This document shows positions 11,501-21,760 of a DNA stretch of 64,000 nt, piece after piece; position 1 is the stretch's first letter, and each line of letters opens with the position of its first letter. The DNA is from Caprimulgus europaeus (taxonomy: Eukaryota; Chordata; Aves; Caprimulgiformes; Caprimulgidae). The DNA is taken from the NCBI GenBank assembly GCA_907165065.1, contig OU015534.1:9741686-9805685 (forward strand), read 5' to 3'. Under the pieces are notes generated by a model. That model was not told the DNA's origin. It made no database searches and saw nothing but the letters and a program-made list of their open reading frames with translations. Both the position numbers and the translations under genes were made by a program.

Positions 11501-13087
11501 TCAGGGAAAATCCTCCATCCGTGCCCTGCTGCTCTGCGCTGCTGCACAAGCTTTTCACAGTGGGCTGGCGATGCCGAGGCATCGGGGCAGCTCGGGAAGG
11601 TCCTGAGTACTCGAGGGCCACCCCAGCCCACCCTGGCATGTGTTGGCCTGTCCCTTCCCCATAGGTGATGTCAGCTGTGCAGCCCTCCTGGTATGGGTGT
11701 TTGGATGTAGACGAGGAGAAGGCAATGTGGGTCTCTCCATAGCACATGCTCTCTACCGTATCTGGCTCCAAGAGAGGTAAGGAGGCTGCACCATGAGCAG
11801 GATAAGGCAGCTGTATACATCCTATATGTCATATAATGCCCACCAGTGGCTGCTAGCAGCAGTCCTGGACCTATAGGTGCCAATGCCTGGGCCATGGGAA
11901 AGGGCCCAGGTGCACTAACAGAGGTGGTGGCAGGGTCACCTCCTCTGCCAGCAGCTCCTACCCTGCGGAACATAGCCCTGCAGACCCCTCGGGGGGCTGA
12001 TATGGGTGTGCAGGGTACAGCTCAGCAGTGGGAATGAGGCTCTGGCCTCCCATAGGGCAGATCCATATGTCCACCTGTTTTTCAAAAGGAAAAATCTCCT
12101 TCATGGCTAACATTCCAGGCTGAACTGCTCTCATACGCTGCTGCAGTCATGGGCACCCTCACCCAAACCTTCAGGCACCTGGAGATCTGGGACATGTGCT
12201 GCTGGGAACATGGGGACAACAGGTACCATAGGTCCTGTACCTTCCTGTGGTCAGAGTCAGCCCACAGCATCCATATCCCACAGCCTCCAATTTTTTTCTT
12301 CCTACCGCTGCAACAGTGAATTGAACACCTGCAGTTACCAGCACAAGGCTCTTGTCCCACTGGTGAAAACAAATCCTTCAAGCCCTAAAGATAATTGAAA
12401 AACAGTGATCTAGGTCCAAGCAGAGGGACAAGTGCTACTGCCCAGCAGGTAGCTGTCTTGTAAAAACAGAAAGTCTTGCCAAAAAAAAAAACCCTTCAGA
12501 GATGACGGAAGAGCAGGGAAGATCTCACATGAGAGAAATCTTGTTCTGCAGAAAAAGCAGGTGCATGGTTATGCAGAGAACATTTGGAGAGGAGGTGCTA
12601 TTGCGTCGATTCACTCATATTCTGCAGTATTTTTAAAAATATTTTCTTCAATTTTTTAAATGAAGATTATTTCCACTTTTACCCACCATCTCAGAAGCTC
12701 CCCTAGATATTGCTGTCTGGTGCTCTCAAGCAAGGCTGAACCCCAGAAACCTCTGCAGCACCTTTTTGCCTTCAATGGCGATCCTGTTTCCATTTTACAC
12801 CCTTCTCACCTTCTTCTCTCTCATAACCATGGGTTCTCAGGCATAACCCATGTCTTGGAGGTCACACTAGCACATCACCCACGGTGCCCTTGTCACCCAC
12901 ACAGTTGTTATTCCCCCTGCTCCATGGCAGGGATGGAAGGCATGGATGTCCCCATGGCTCGTCACAGGCGCTCGTTGCTTATGTGGAGCGAAGGGCTTTG
13001 CAGCATCACCCTAGGAGCTTGAGTGCTTTATAGGTCTCTTATTTCCTGTCATTGCTGAGAAGAGCCTAGTTATAATAAAAAACTGGG
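8561..13087. other. CpG-poor intergenic DNA between FOXD2 and FOXE3
   Basis: Composition changes abruptly from CpG-rich to CpG-depleted at the left edge. Reading frames are short (156 codons at most) and unrelated to any family I know. A segment at about 11400-11500 combining TAATTA-type motifs and an AT-rich core looks like possible regulatory DNA. I see no transposon end and no RNA gene here. Confidence 0.55.
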
Positions 13088-13202
13088 CTCCAATCCTACA
13101 AACACTTATGCCTGAGCTTAACTCTAAGCACGTGAGCCGTCAAAGGGGACTATTCATGTGCTTAAAATTTAAGCATGTGCTTAAGCGTCTGTAGGTCTGG
13201 AG
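13088..13202. mobile_element. Palindromic MITE-like relic
   Basis: The two halves (13088-13141 and 13149-13202) are diverged inverted copies of each other, about 54 bp each, around a short centre. Both arms start CTCCA when read inward and share CCTACA.AC.CTTA and TAAGCAC.TGA blocks. A foldable element made almost only of its terminal repeats is the form of a non-autonomous DNA transposon. I recall similar palindromic repeats from turtle and other reptile genomes, but the family name is not certain. Confidence 0.6.
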
Positions 13203-15218
13203 TCTGTCAGTGCAGGGATTTGTGCCTTAAGCCCATATTCTGGGTCATTATCCTTTTCATGTCTTCTCTAGCATCTCAGAAGATGCTTCAAAGGGGAATT
13301 TTCAAGTTCTTCAATAAACTTTGCCTTCCTGAGCAGCCTGGATTCTTGCCTATTCTATGGGGCAATTCTCCTCCGTTGCCTCCCCTCCCCCTGTTAGCGA
13401 TAATCCTGTGCTATTTCATGCTTGGCCAGACAATTAAGCCCTCTTGCTGCTTGGCTCTGTCTTTGTTATGTATAATTGTTCCAAATAATTAGCCACTATT
13501 GCACGCTATTCTGAAACTACTTTGTATTGCAATTATACTTAGAGGGTGAGCATCAGCTCAGGGAGAATCCAAGCAGCAGACAGCCTGGAAAGAGAGGACT
13601 TCGAGCTGGGGGACAATGGATACGCGCTTAAACCAACACCGTGGAAAACCTAACAATAAGTAACCAGCGACGAGTAAATGTTGCTTGGAGGTCTGCGGCT
13701 GGTAGGGTCTGGGCAGGAGAGCTGAGGGTGGGCTGCAGGGTCTTGGCCAGGGTGTCACCTGGCTGCCACCTCGTGGGTGCTGGCTACGGTGCAGGAGGCA
13801 ATAACTATGCTCCACTTCCATCACTTCCACGGTGACTGGCAGTGAGCCTGTTGGACAAGTGGTCAGCTTTGCCATCTCCATACAATGTATGGAACACGTA
13901 GCTGTGCTGGGACATCTGCCAGTAAAACATTCCCTAATCTTGTCTTTGGGATGGCAAAACTTGTGATTTCCTGAAGGTAAAGACTCCAGATGATGAGATT
14001 GGGTCAGGAGTCTCCTGTTTTCCCATCAGCAAACACATCTCTGCTGTGGATGAGTGCCGGATCAGAGGAGTTACAGCTCTATGTGAAGCATCTTTTTGAA
14101 AATGAAAATAGTGTGGTGTAGCAGAGTCCCCTTTGCATTATGCAGTCTCTTGTCTTTCAAGCAGGGAACATCTGAAAAGGATATAACCAAGGATCTGTGG
14201 CAGCTTGACCTGCACTGGTGAATTAATTTCTCTGCTAAACCCCATGGCCTGCTCCAAGCAAAGAGCCAGGACAGCCAGTGAGAGTATGCTTGGACAGCTT
14301 TGTGCTTCTTGAGATTCATTTTCTCCAGCCAGGTTGGGCTGCTTGAAGCTTGAAAATGGATCTACAGACAGGCTGGGTTGGGTTTCCAACACCTGATGAG
14401 ATGAAGGAGTTTGAAAATTGAATACAGATATCTGTGGTGCAGATGGAAAGCACACAGAATGTTCGAGATCATTGAGTCCATTCTGTGCAGGCATCATACA
14501 CTGCTTCCGTCAACTCAGCAGAGCCAGCAAATGGAAAATTCACTTTTCCCAGACGGGCATGTGTGGAACTGGCTCAGGTGCATCTTTCCTCCATGCAGCA
14601 CTCTGCAGTGCTACGCACCAGGGCTGCTTGTTGGCATTAGGATGGCAGAGGTGATTCAATCCATGCATAAAACCAACCTTTGCAACATAACCACTTCAGC
14701 AGTCCCTGTGCAAAGCTTGTGAAATGAATGGACCTTGGCTGCTCTCCCAAGAGCTGTTAGGTGTTATGCTGCCAACACTCGAGCTCTGCTGCTTCGCTGC
14801 CTGACCACAGCCTTGCTCCCCGGGTGCTGTCAGAGTCAGGCCAGCCCCCAGTTCTGCCGTTCACACACATCATGTACCACATTTCAAACACCAAGTCAGG
14901 CTGCCCACCAGTCCAGCTGCTGCAGAGCACTTCTCCTTCCTCACTGTCCCTCGCCTTCAATCAAGGGCCTAGGTTCTTCCTGTGCTTCCACTCGTTTCCC
15001 TATTTTCACTCTGGGGAGAAGAGCTGCAGGGGGACAGCCAGCATCATCCAGCCCTGTGTCCTGTTCCCAGTGATGGCCTCCAGCAGATGCTCAGGAAAAG
15101 GGCAAAAGAGGGTCCAGCTAGAAAAATCCTTCCTCTTTGAAATCTTTCCAGAGCCAATTATTGATGTTTCAGTGATTTCCCAGCCCAGAGATTGCATCCA
15201 ACCTGCTGTGTTTAATAA
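13203..15218. other. Intergenic DNA
   Basis: No gene or RNA is recognised. The part at 13380-13530 is AT-rich and carries clustered TAATCC, CTTTGTT and AATTA-type motifs (see findings). The remainder is ordinary CpG-poor sequence. Confidence 0.5.
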
Positions 15219-15572
15219 CAGAATCACAGAATGGTCGGAGTTGGAAGGGACCTCAGGGATCATCCAGTCCAACCCCCCTGCCAAAGCAGGTTCCCTACAG
15301 CAGGTTGCACAGGAAAATGTCGAGGTGTGTTTTGAACATCTTCAGAGATGGAGACTCCACAGGCTCTCTGGGCACCCTGTCCCAGTGCTCCATCACCTTC
15401 ACAGTAAAGAAGCTTTTCCTTAAGTTTGTCTGGAACTTTTGGTGTTCTAGTTTGTGCCCATTGCCCCTTGTCCTGTCACTGGGCATCACTAAAAAGAGCC
15501 CGGCCGCATCCATTTGGCCCTCGCACTTCAGGTATTTATAGACATTGATAAGATCCCCTCTCAGTTTAATAA
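15219..15572 (-). mobile_element. 5'-truncated CR1 LINE, 3' end
   Basis: About 350 bp of CR1 retrotransposon tail in antisense orientation. The plus strand begins with the familiar AATCACAGAATGG...TTGGAAGGGACC sequence of avian CR1 3' ends. The minus strand still encodes a recognisable C-terminal piece of the reverse transcriptase ORF (RGDLINVYKYLK, VPSDRTRGNGHKLEH-like, VESPSLKMFKTHLD). The copy stops at about 15572, where the match to upstream CR1 coding sequence is lost. It has decayed and cannot be active. Confidence 0.9.
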
Positions 15573-15575
15573 CGA

Positions 15576-15955
15576 GCCTCACCCCGTTCCCATCCTGACC
15601 GGACCCCAAACCTCCACGATGTCCCGCTCTCCCCCACGCAGCCATGAACCGACCCCAACGGCCGGGATGCTGTCGGTACATGCCGAGTCCCCTTGTTCCC
15701 TGGGCCGGTGCCTGGGGCCGGGGGCGACTTCCCAGGGCTTTCCACTGGAGGTCAGTGTTGGCCCGAGCACGGCGGCTGGCACCCGGGGCCCGCGTCCCCG
15801 TGACCCCCCACGCCGGGCCGTTACACGCGTGGGGTGCCCCGGCGGAGGGCACTGCTGCTCCCGCTCCGCTCAGACACAACGGCCGCACCACCCGCTCCCA
15901 TCCCGATATCAAGGACCCAAACAGAGACGGTGACAGACCCCCGACACCCCGAGAT
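15576..15955. promoter_or_regulatory. Orphan CpG island
   Basis: About 380 bp of GC-rich DNA with dense CpG stand alone in a CpG-poor region, with a CR1 tail on the left and AT-rich DNA on the right. No conserved coding frame is apparent. The island does not continue the CR1 coding sequence. Isolated islands often mark promoters of non-coding RNAs or intergenic regulatory nodes, but no start site can be assigned. Confidence 0.6.
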
Positions 15956-18900
15956 GTAGCTCAGTGTTCAGGTGGTGCTGATTTCCAGACACTCATTTGT
16001 TAAAAACTCATTATCAGGTGGCAAAGCCAATCTCAGCTGGTCCCACTGTACCCACTGCCCATCTCCCCGTCACTTAACTGACTCAATCTTGACTTTATCC
16101 TTTAGGAAAAAGAGACACTGCTGTCTCCAGGCTGTGTATTTCCAAAGGAAAAAGCATTACATAGAATAAAAGCTAGTTATGGTATAAAATTTCCAACACT
16201 GGGACTGCCAGTGGACAGCTGGCAGCATCCAGACAAAATCTAACACTACCAGAGGGACCGACAAGTTCTTCAGGAAATGTGCTGCGAGTAAAATTTCAGC
16301 TAATGCTGTGTTTGTTTGCAACTGGATGGAAAACTATTTGTAGCTTGGGAATAACAGCTGGAAAGAGCATTTCTTATTGCTTGTTTTAACCTGTGGGGAA
16401 AGCTGTAGGAAAGTGGTACAAGCATGAAACAGGCAGAACACTGGTGTACACAGACAGATGTGGCAGTTTGGTTGGTCGTCCCTGGGCAGCCAGTATTTCC
16501 CAGAGGAAAACAAGTACCTTTTTCAAAATGACAGCTGATTTGGTTTATTTCTTTCTGAAAGTGCAGCCTGAAGGATCTGAATTCAGCCTGATTTGCAAAG
16601 AGACATTATCCAAGCAGTCAGACTCTCTTGGCGACAGACCAGATCGCCAACTAAATCTCTTTGGTGCTTGGAATCACCTCCACCACCCCCCCACCCTCCT
16701 GTGTCTTGTGGGCTCAAGATGGAGCTCTCCCCATTGTGGGATATCCAGAAGACCCCTTGCCATCACCCTGAAGGATGACGCTCATTCCACATTCTTGGAC
16801 TGCAAAGAAAGTTTTGCCTCTGGCTTTTGTGTGAGCAAGATCGAGACAGTTATGACTGTCATTACTTAATATTCCCTAAACTCCCTGGGTATTGCTAAAT
16901 AAAGAGGGGAGGATTTCAAATGAGACTTGGTTTCACAACTGAAATCTGGGTGATAATTACTCCTATTTCATTCAAATCCCTCTTATTCACTAAACAGGGA
17001 CATTGACAAGACACTAAAACAGATGAAGGGCACAGGTATAAACTTTGCAAAGCTTAAAACTACTCTGTCCCAGCAAGGCTTATGCTTTACATGACACTTA
17101 AATCCTACTCATTTGCTAGATTCACCCTAACTGTAAACAAAGCTTTGAAATGAAAGCTTAAAAGCCTAGTTAGGATACATTAAGTTAACCAAGAAGACAC
17201 TCTTAAGGCATTAGTTTAATGACAATCACAATACAAGTGCATGTGGGGATTAACATCTCTAGGAGAAGGGGTTTCATCTATCCATAGAAGAAAAGGGGTT
17301 TGTTCCCTGTTCTTTCCAGCTTGTTCGGCAGCATAAGGCCCATGGTGGGGGTGGGTTATTGCCCCTTGCAGAGGGCTCTGGGCTGGGGCTGTCAGGCAGA
17401 CAGGCAGAGAAGGGACGTGCAACCCAACACTGCACACCAGGGTTTGTCCTGACGCACTGGGATGGGATCGTCTGCTCTCTCTGAGCCAGGTTTTTGGGGT
17501 TCCAGCCCACCATAGTGACTCTTGCTTCATGCCAGAGCCTCCTTGGTTGAATAGACCTCTCTTGCACAGGCACAGGGGTGGGATGGGTCTGCTGCAGACC
17601 TTCCCCCCCAAATCTGGAGCTGGGTACTGCGCTCCAGAGAGCCTTGTGGCAGGAGGGCTCAGGCTACTGGGGGACAGGTTCAAATCACAGCCCAGCCCTT
17701 CAGGCACCCTGAGCCCCCCTGGCTCCACTAGCACTTGACTTAACACCCAGAAATGCCAGGAACTTGGAAAGCCCTTTCCAACACTGGCTCCCCGCTCCTG
17801 CAGGGCTCCAGGGTGACTAGGGAGGAGCTGGCTCAGCCCAGTGCGAGATGTCCTGGCTCAGCCCCCTCTTCCTCATGCATCCCACCTGGGCAGAACCACA
17901 GCATCACCTGCCCACCCCCTCCCCCCAACACCATTTTTCTTTTATGCGGGTACTCAGTTCTCCCTCACCTCAGACATTCTCCTGGTCATGGTGCAAACCC
18001 AGCAGAGTCCCAGCCCAGTGCCTGGTGATGCTGGGGGGAAGCTGATAGACCCAGTGCCTCAGGCACGAGGCTGGCTCTGACCCCCTGGATACTCAGGCAA
18101 GACTTCAAAAGTGCTTTTATTTGAAAAACATTGCAGGATCAGGCCCTGGTAATGAATGTGAGCTACAAGTGTCCTTTGTACTGACTGTACTTGCAAGCAA
18201 TTATTTCAGCATCCCCTGGTCCATCTGTATGGACAATATGTTATGTACAGAAATGTCACTTCACAAACTTCCATTAGACAGAAGATCTCTTCTGTAGAGA
18301 ACCAAAGTATTTCAAGGGATAAGCTTTTTCATGACACCCTTTCCGAGCAGGGCTATCACTAAGGGAAAAGCATGGAAGCTGAGGCTGGGAGCAGTGTGAA
18401 AGCTAAAAAGGTGAAGCAGGAGGGACCAGAGAGGAGACCCAGAACCCAGCATCTCAGCTGAAGGCAGCAGACCAGTTTCTAGATACAGATGAAGCTCCAA
18501 TTTTAAAGAATCCAAGAGGAAAAAAGCATTTTCTTCCTTCCCCTCTTATACTAACCCTACTCTCAGTTTCTACAGAGCACATAGGATAAAATAATAAAAA
18601 GCCACAAGCTCCCAAGCTGGGGACAAAAGCTGAGCTGACTCCTTGGGTACCCACTGGTGCACCCAACTTTTGGTCATGACCAGCAGCTGGGGAATGAAGT
18701 GTTCAGTTTTGCGCCAGAGCCCAACTGACTTCCAATTCCTCCTTAAATAGGAGGAAGGTGGAATATGGACTAAGAAACTGCTCTGCTTCAGAGGACACCC
18801 TTGAAAAACAGGAGATAAACCTTAGCTTGTAATATTTACCTGGGCAATGTATAAATTAAAAAAAGTTAAATCCAGGGATGGGGAATTCTGCCTTCAAACC

Positions 18901-19349
18901 TGGCGAGACCGTCTGGCTGGCAGTCCTGTACATAAAGAGCAGCAGCACAGCCAGTGAACAGGTTGGAATTTAGTTGATTTGTTGCTGGAAAGGAAAGCTA
19001 CAGTCTCCTAATTTGAGGTGCTAAATCAGAATGCCACCTGCAAGGGATTCCTCAGAGGGAAGACGCATTCCCTACAATGCAAATGGAAGCCATTGAGCCC
19101 AGTAAGAGCTGTGCGGGAAAATCTTGCAGGCAATGAAGAGTTTATTGCAGCCTTTGCATGGCTTGGCAGTGGTTCGTCATCATTCGCTTTTTAAAAAATC
19201 ATAATAAAATAGACAGCTTTAGAAAGTGTCCCTAAAAACGTAAGACGTGGCACTGTCACAAGAGCAGCACGAGTCTGCCTCCCACCGATTACAAGACTGA
19301 TGATTTCCTCTTGCCAAGGTCTGGCCGGAGCCAGAGGAACAGCAGCACT
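15956..19349. other. Intergenic DNA downstream of FOXE3
   Basis: No protein gene or RNA gene is recognised. A forkhead-type GTAAACAA site lies at 17133-17140. The AT-rich stretch at 18840-18900 and the segment at 19100-19250 near the FOXE3 3' end could be regulatory. A second possible AATAAA for FOXE3 is at 19146-19141 on the minus strand. Confidence 0.5.
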
Positions 19350-19966
19350 GGACATGTTGGAAGGAAAAGCTTTATTTTAAAAAAGTCCTTTCTAACAATA
19401 AAAGTTATTTTTAAAAATAGTAAAAAGAAGCAGTCAGGATGGGGTTTTTTTCCTATAGGGAGAGGAAATGATAAACAACTTACTTAAATATTCATTTAAA
19501 ATCCAGTGAAATGGTTTAGTGGGTTTTGGGGTTTTTTTTAAATAACTTTAATTCCAGTTACACAGGAAGCACCCAGGGAAGAGACAGTTCCTGCACGTTA
19601 CACCATGCACCCACCTCTTGGGTGTGCTCCTCCTTGCCCTGGGGTGCCCTGCTGCAGATGGCATCCCCAGGGTCGGGCTGTGCAGAAGGGAGACCCCCGG
19701 GTGTGGGGAGTCCTGACTGGCAGATGCAGCCAGAGAGGACCTTTTCCAGGAGAGGATGGGTCAGAAAAATAGATCATCTTGCCTCTAGTTAAAAATAAGC
19801 TGAGAAAGAGAGGAGCTAGGTCCGTCACAGGTGTGTGTCCCCACACAGCCAGAGGCTGGGGATCCCCAACCCCACCCCAGCCAATCCCCAAAGCAGAGAG
19901 ATGTCCATGTGTCCACAGATGCTCATGGGAGGCTGGGAATGTCCAGCCAAGCTCCCCCTGACTCCA
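19350..19966 (-). other. FOXE3 3' UTR with polyadenylation signal
   Basis: The segment follows the FOXE3 stop codon on the minus strand. AATAAA occurs at 19376-19371, about 590 nt after the stop, and a T/TG-rich stretch follows, so cleavage near 19350 is plausible. The extent is inferred. Confidence 0.5.
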
Positions 19967-21139
19967 TCACATGTACCGCTCCAGGCCAGCAGGGAAATTG
20001 GGCTGCCTCATGTAGGTGTTGCTGGAGCCAAACTGGCTGAGGGGTGACGCAGAGAGCCCCAGGAGCTGCTCACCGTGCTCGGCACAGGCCGGGGGCCGCA
20101 TGGCTGGCAGGGCCAGTCTGTTGGGAGCCCCGTAGAGCTGTGGGCTGCCAGGCGAGTAGCTGCCCTGTGCCACAGGCAAGTGTGGGGGTGAGGCGGCATA
20201 TGGGTAAGCCAAGGGGTTAGGGCCAGCCCGGCCCAACAAGCCAGGGCTGACGGGCTGTGCCTGGAAGCAGGGAGGCTCAGAGCTGCTGGCAGAGCAGGAA
20301 GGAGCCAGCTCAGACCCAGACAAGCCTAGTGATGGGTGGCCCAGCTCGGTGGGTGGCGATGGCTGCAGGGCCTGCTGCCCACTAATGAGGCTGTCGATGC
20401 TGAACATCCTGGGATGCTGTGCTGGCGGTGCTGCCCCGGCTGCGTAGGGGTGGAAGACGGTGCTGGAGAGTTGGGGGCCATAACCGGGCGAGCAGAGGGT
20501 GTTGGGGTAGGGTGCTGCTGGGGCTGCAGGGCGCCCGGCAGGCGGGGGTGTGAAGGCGCTGGAGTTCTGCATGTAGCCAGGGTAGGTGGTGATGTCGGTG
20601 CGCTTGAAGCGCTTCCTTCGTCGCAGGAAGCTCCCGTTGTCAAACATGTCCTCAGCAGCTGGGTCCAGCGTCCAGTAGTTGCCCTTGCCTGGATGGCCGG
20701 GTTCCCGGGGGATCTTGACGAAGCAGTCGTTGAGGGTGAGGTTGTGTCGGATGCTGTTCTGCCACTTCTTGGGGTTCTCCCGGTAGAAGGGGAAGCGCTC
20801 AGTGATGAACTTGTAGATGCCGCCCAAGGTGAGCTTCCTCTCGGCGGCGTTGGCGATGGCCATGGCGATGAGGGCGATGTAGGAATAGGGGGGTTTGCCC
20901 CGCTGCACTGGCCGCTTCCTCCGGCGGCCCCCGGCGGGGGGTAGCGGTTCCTCAGGGGGCGGTGGCGGAGGTGGGGGGCTGATCCCAGTACCCCGCGGCT
21001 CCGGCTTCACCGGCGGCGCCTGCCCGGCGTGGGGAGACCCCCGGGGCGGCCCGGGGGAGCCGGGGCTGGCCGCGGCGGCGGGGCTGGGCGCCGGCAGTGT
21101 GCACATGCCGCGCAGGCAGGGGAAGCCGCCCGCGTTCAT
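19967..21139 (-). CDS. FOXE3: Forkhead box protein E3, single-exon lens transcription factor
   Basis: A 390-residue intronless forkhead protein. The domain spans residues about 82-180: [14 protein letters not shown], then the FOXE-type [15 protein letters not shown], recognition helix [15 protein letters not shown] and RRRKRFKR. A basic [11 protein letters not shown] precedes it (70-81), as in FOXE1 and FOXE3. [10 protein letters not shown] at 245-254 is an eh1-like repressor motif matching the same region of human FOXE3. The end [15 protein letters not shown] matches the FOXE3 C-terminus (LERY) and not FOXE1. Pro-rich runs lie at 55-62 and through the C-terminal half. At 390 residues it is longer than human FOXE3 (319). 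The first Met has a weak context (T at -3), and Met12 is a better-placed alternative, but the GGFP residues after Met1 resemble the human N-terminus. FOXE3 drives lens vesicle closure and lens epithelial proliferation in vertebrates. Confidence 0.95.
   Translation of the reverse strand: MNAGGFPCLRGMCTLPAPSPAAAASPGSPGPPRGSPHAGQAPPVKPEPRGTGISPPPPPPPPEEPLPPAGGRRRKRPVQRGKPPYSYIALIAMAIANAAERKLTLGGIYKFITERFPFYRENPKKWQNSIRHNLTLNDCFVKIPREPGHPGKGNYWTLDPAAEDMFDNGSFLRRRKRFKRTDITTYPGYMQNSSAFTPPPAGRPAAPAAPYPNTLCSPGYGPQLSSTVFHPYAAGAAPPAQHPRMFSIDSLISGQQALQPSPPTELGHPSLGLSGSELAPSCSASSSEPPCFQAQPVSPGLLGRAGPNPLAYPYAASPPHLPVAQGSYSPGSPQLYGAPNRLALPAMRPPACAEHGEQLLGLSASPLSQFGSSNTYMRQPNFPAGLERYM
20600..20896 (-). other. 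Forkhead DNA-binding domain of FOXE3
   Basis: Residues 82-180 of the FOXE3 product, with an intact helix 3 ([11 protein letters not shown]) and intact wings. At nucleotide level this block closely resembles the FOXD2 domain (for example around the KIPREPG and [12 protein letters not shown] codons). That reflects shared ancestry and strong constraint with similar GC-rich codon use rather than recent duplication. Confidence 0.92.
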
Positions 21140-21304
21140 ATACGACCCTCGCCTTCCTCCTCCTCCTCCTCCTCGGAGGATGGGGGCGAGGGGGCGGCGG
21201 GAGAAAAAGCCCCCCCGAGGGGAGGGGAAGGGAAAAGGGAGGGGAAGGGGGCAGGCGCCGCGGCAGCTCCCGGCGATAGGGAGGTCGGTCCCCAGCCGCT
21301 TTGC

Positions 21305-21312
21305 AATATATA
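21305..21312 (-). promoter_or_regulatory. TATA-like box of FOXE3
   Basis: The minus strand reads TATATATT about 165 bp upstream of the FOXE3 start codon, inside the CpG island, predicting a start site near 21278 and a short 5' UTR. The element is degenerate compared with TATAAA, so this is a moderate call. Confidence 0.5.
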
Positions 21313-21760
21313 GGGCGGCCGCCCCCCCGGAGGGGTGTACGGTGCTCGGCCCGCCCCGGCCCCTCTTCCCCGGCGGGAGGAGGAGGTCCCTGGGGAGGGG
21401 TCCTGACTCCCATGGCTACACCCCCCCGCCTCTCCCCGGGATTTTATTTCACAGTCATGTCACCGAGCGATCCCTCCCCCGAGGGTCCCGGCTGCCAGCT
21501 CCGCGGCGCTTCGCTTTCTTTTTAACTGAGGTTTCCTCCCAGGAAAAAACTAAACAGAATGAGTCCCGACGGCCAGACCAGGGCGAGTTTGGTGCCGCAG
21601 GCAGCCCTCAGCAGCAGAGCAGGTAACCTCCCGCCGGGACCCGCTCCTCGCTTGGATTTCGTTGTCTTTATTTTTTTTTTTTCTTCTTCCCTGGGAAAAG
21701 CGCTCAGAGGCGGCCCCGGGACCCAGCGGCGGCAACAGCTGGGGGTTCGCTCCGAAACCA

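Larger units (their letters stand above)
20400..21760. other. CpG island of FOXE3
   Basis: CpG is dense over the 5' half of the gene and about 600 bp upstream, then drops near 21760. It is smaller than the FOXD2 island. Boundaries were judged by eye. Confidence 0.7.

Noticed and set aside
11839..11860. CTCF-like site (CCACCAGTGGCTGC)
   Set aside because: It lacks one position of the core motif; too weak to call without a matrix scan.
15295..15912. 205-codon minus-strand frame
   Set aside because: Its C-terminal half is decayed CR1 reverse transcriptase tail and its N-terminal half is chance translation of the orphan CpG island; not a gene.
19967..21139. FOXE1 instead of FOXE3
   Set aside because: The C-terminus LERY, the MFSIDSL motif and the linkage to FOXD2 and CMPK1 fit FOXE3; the FOXE1 alanine tract and C-terminal sequence are absent.
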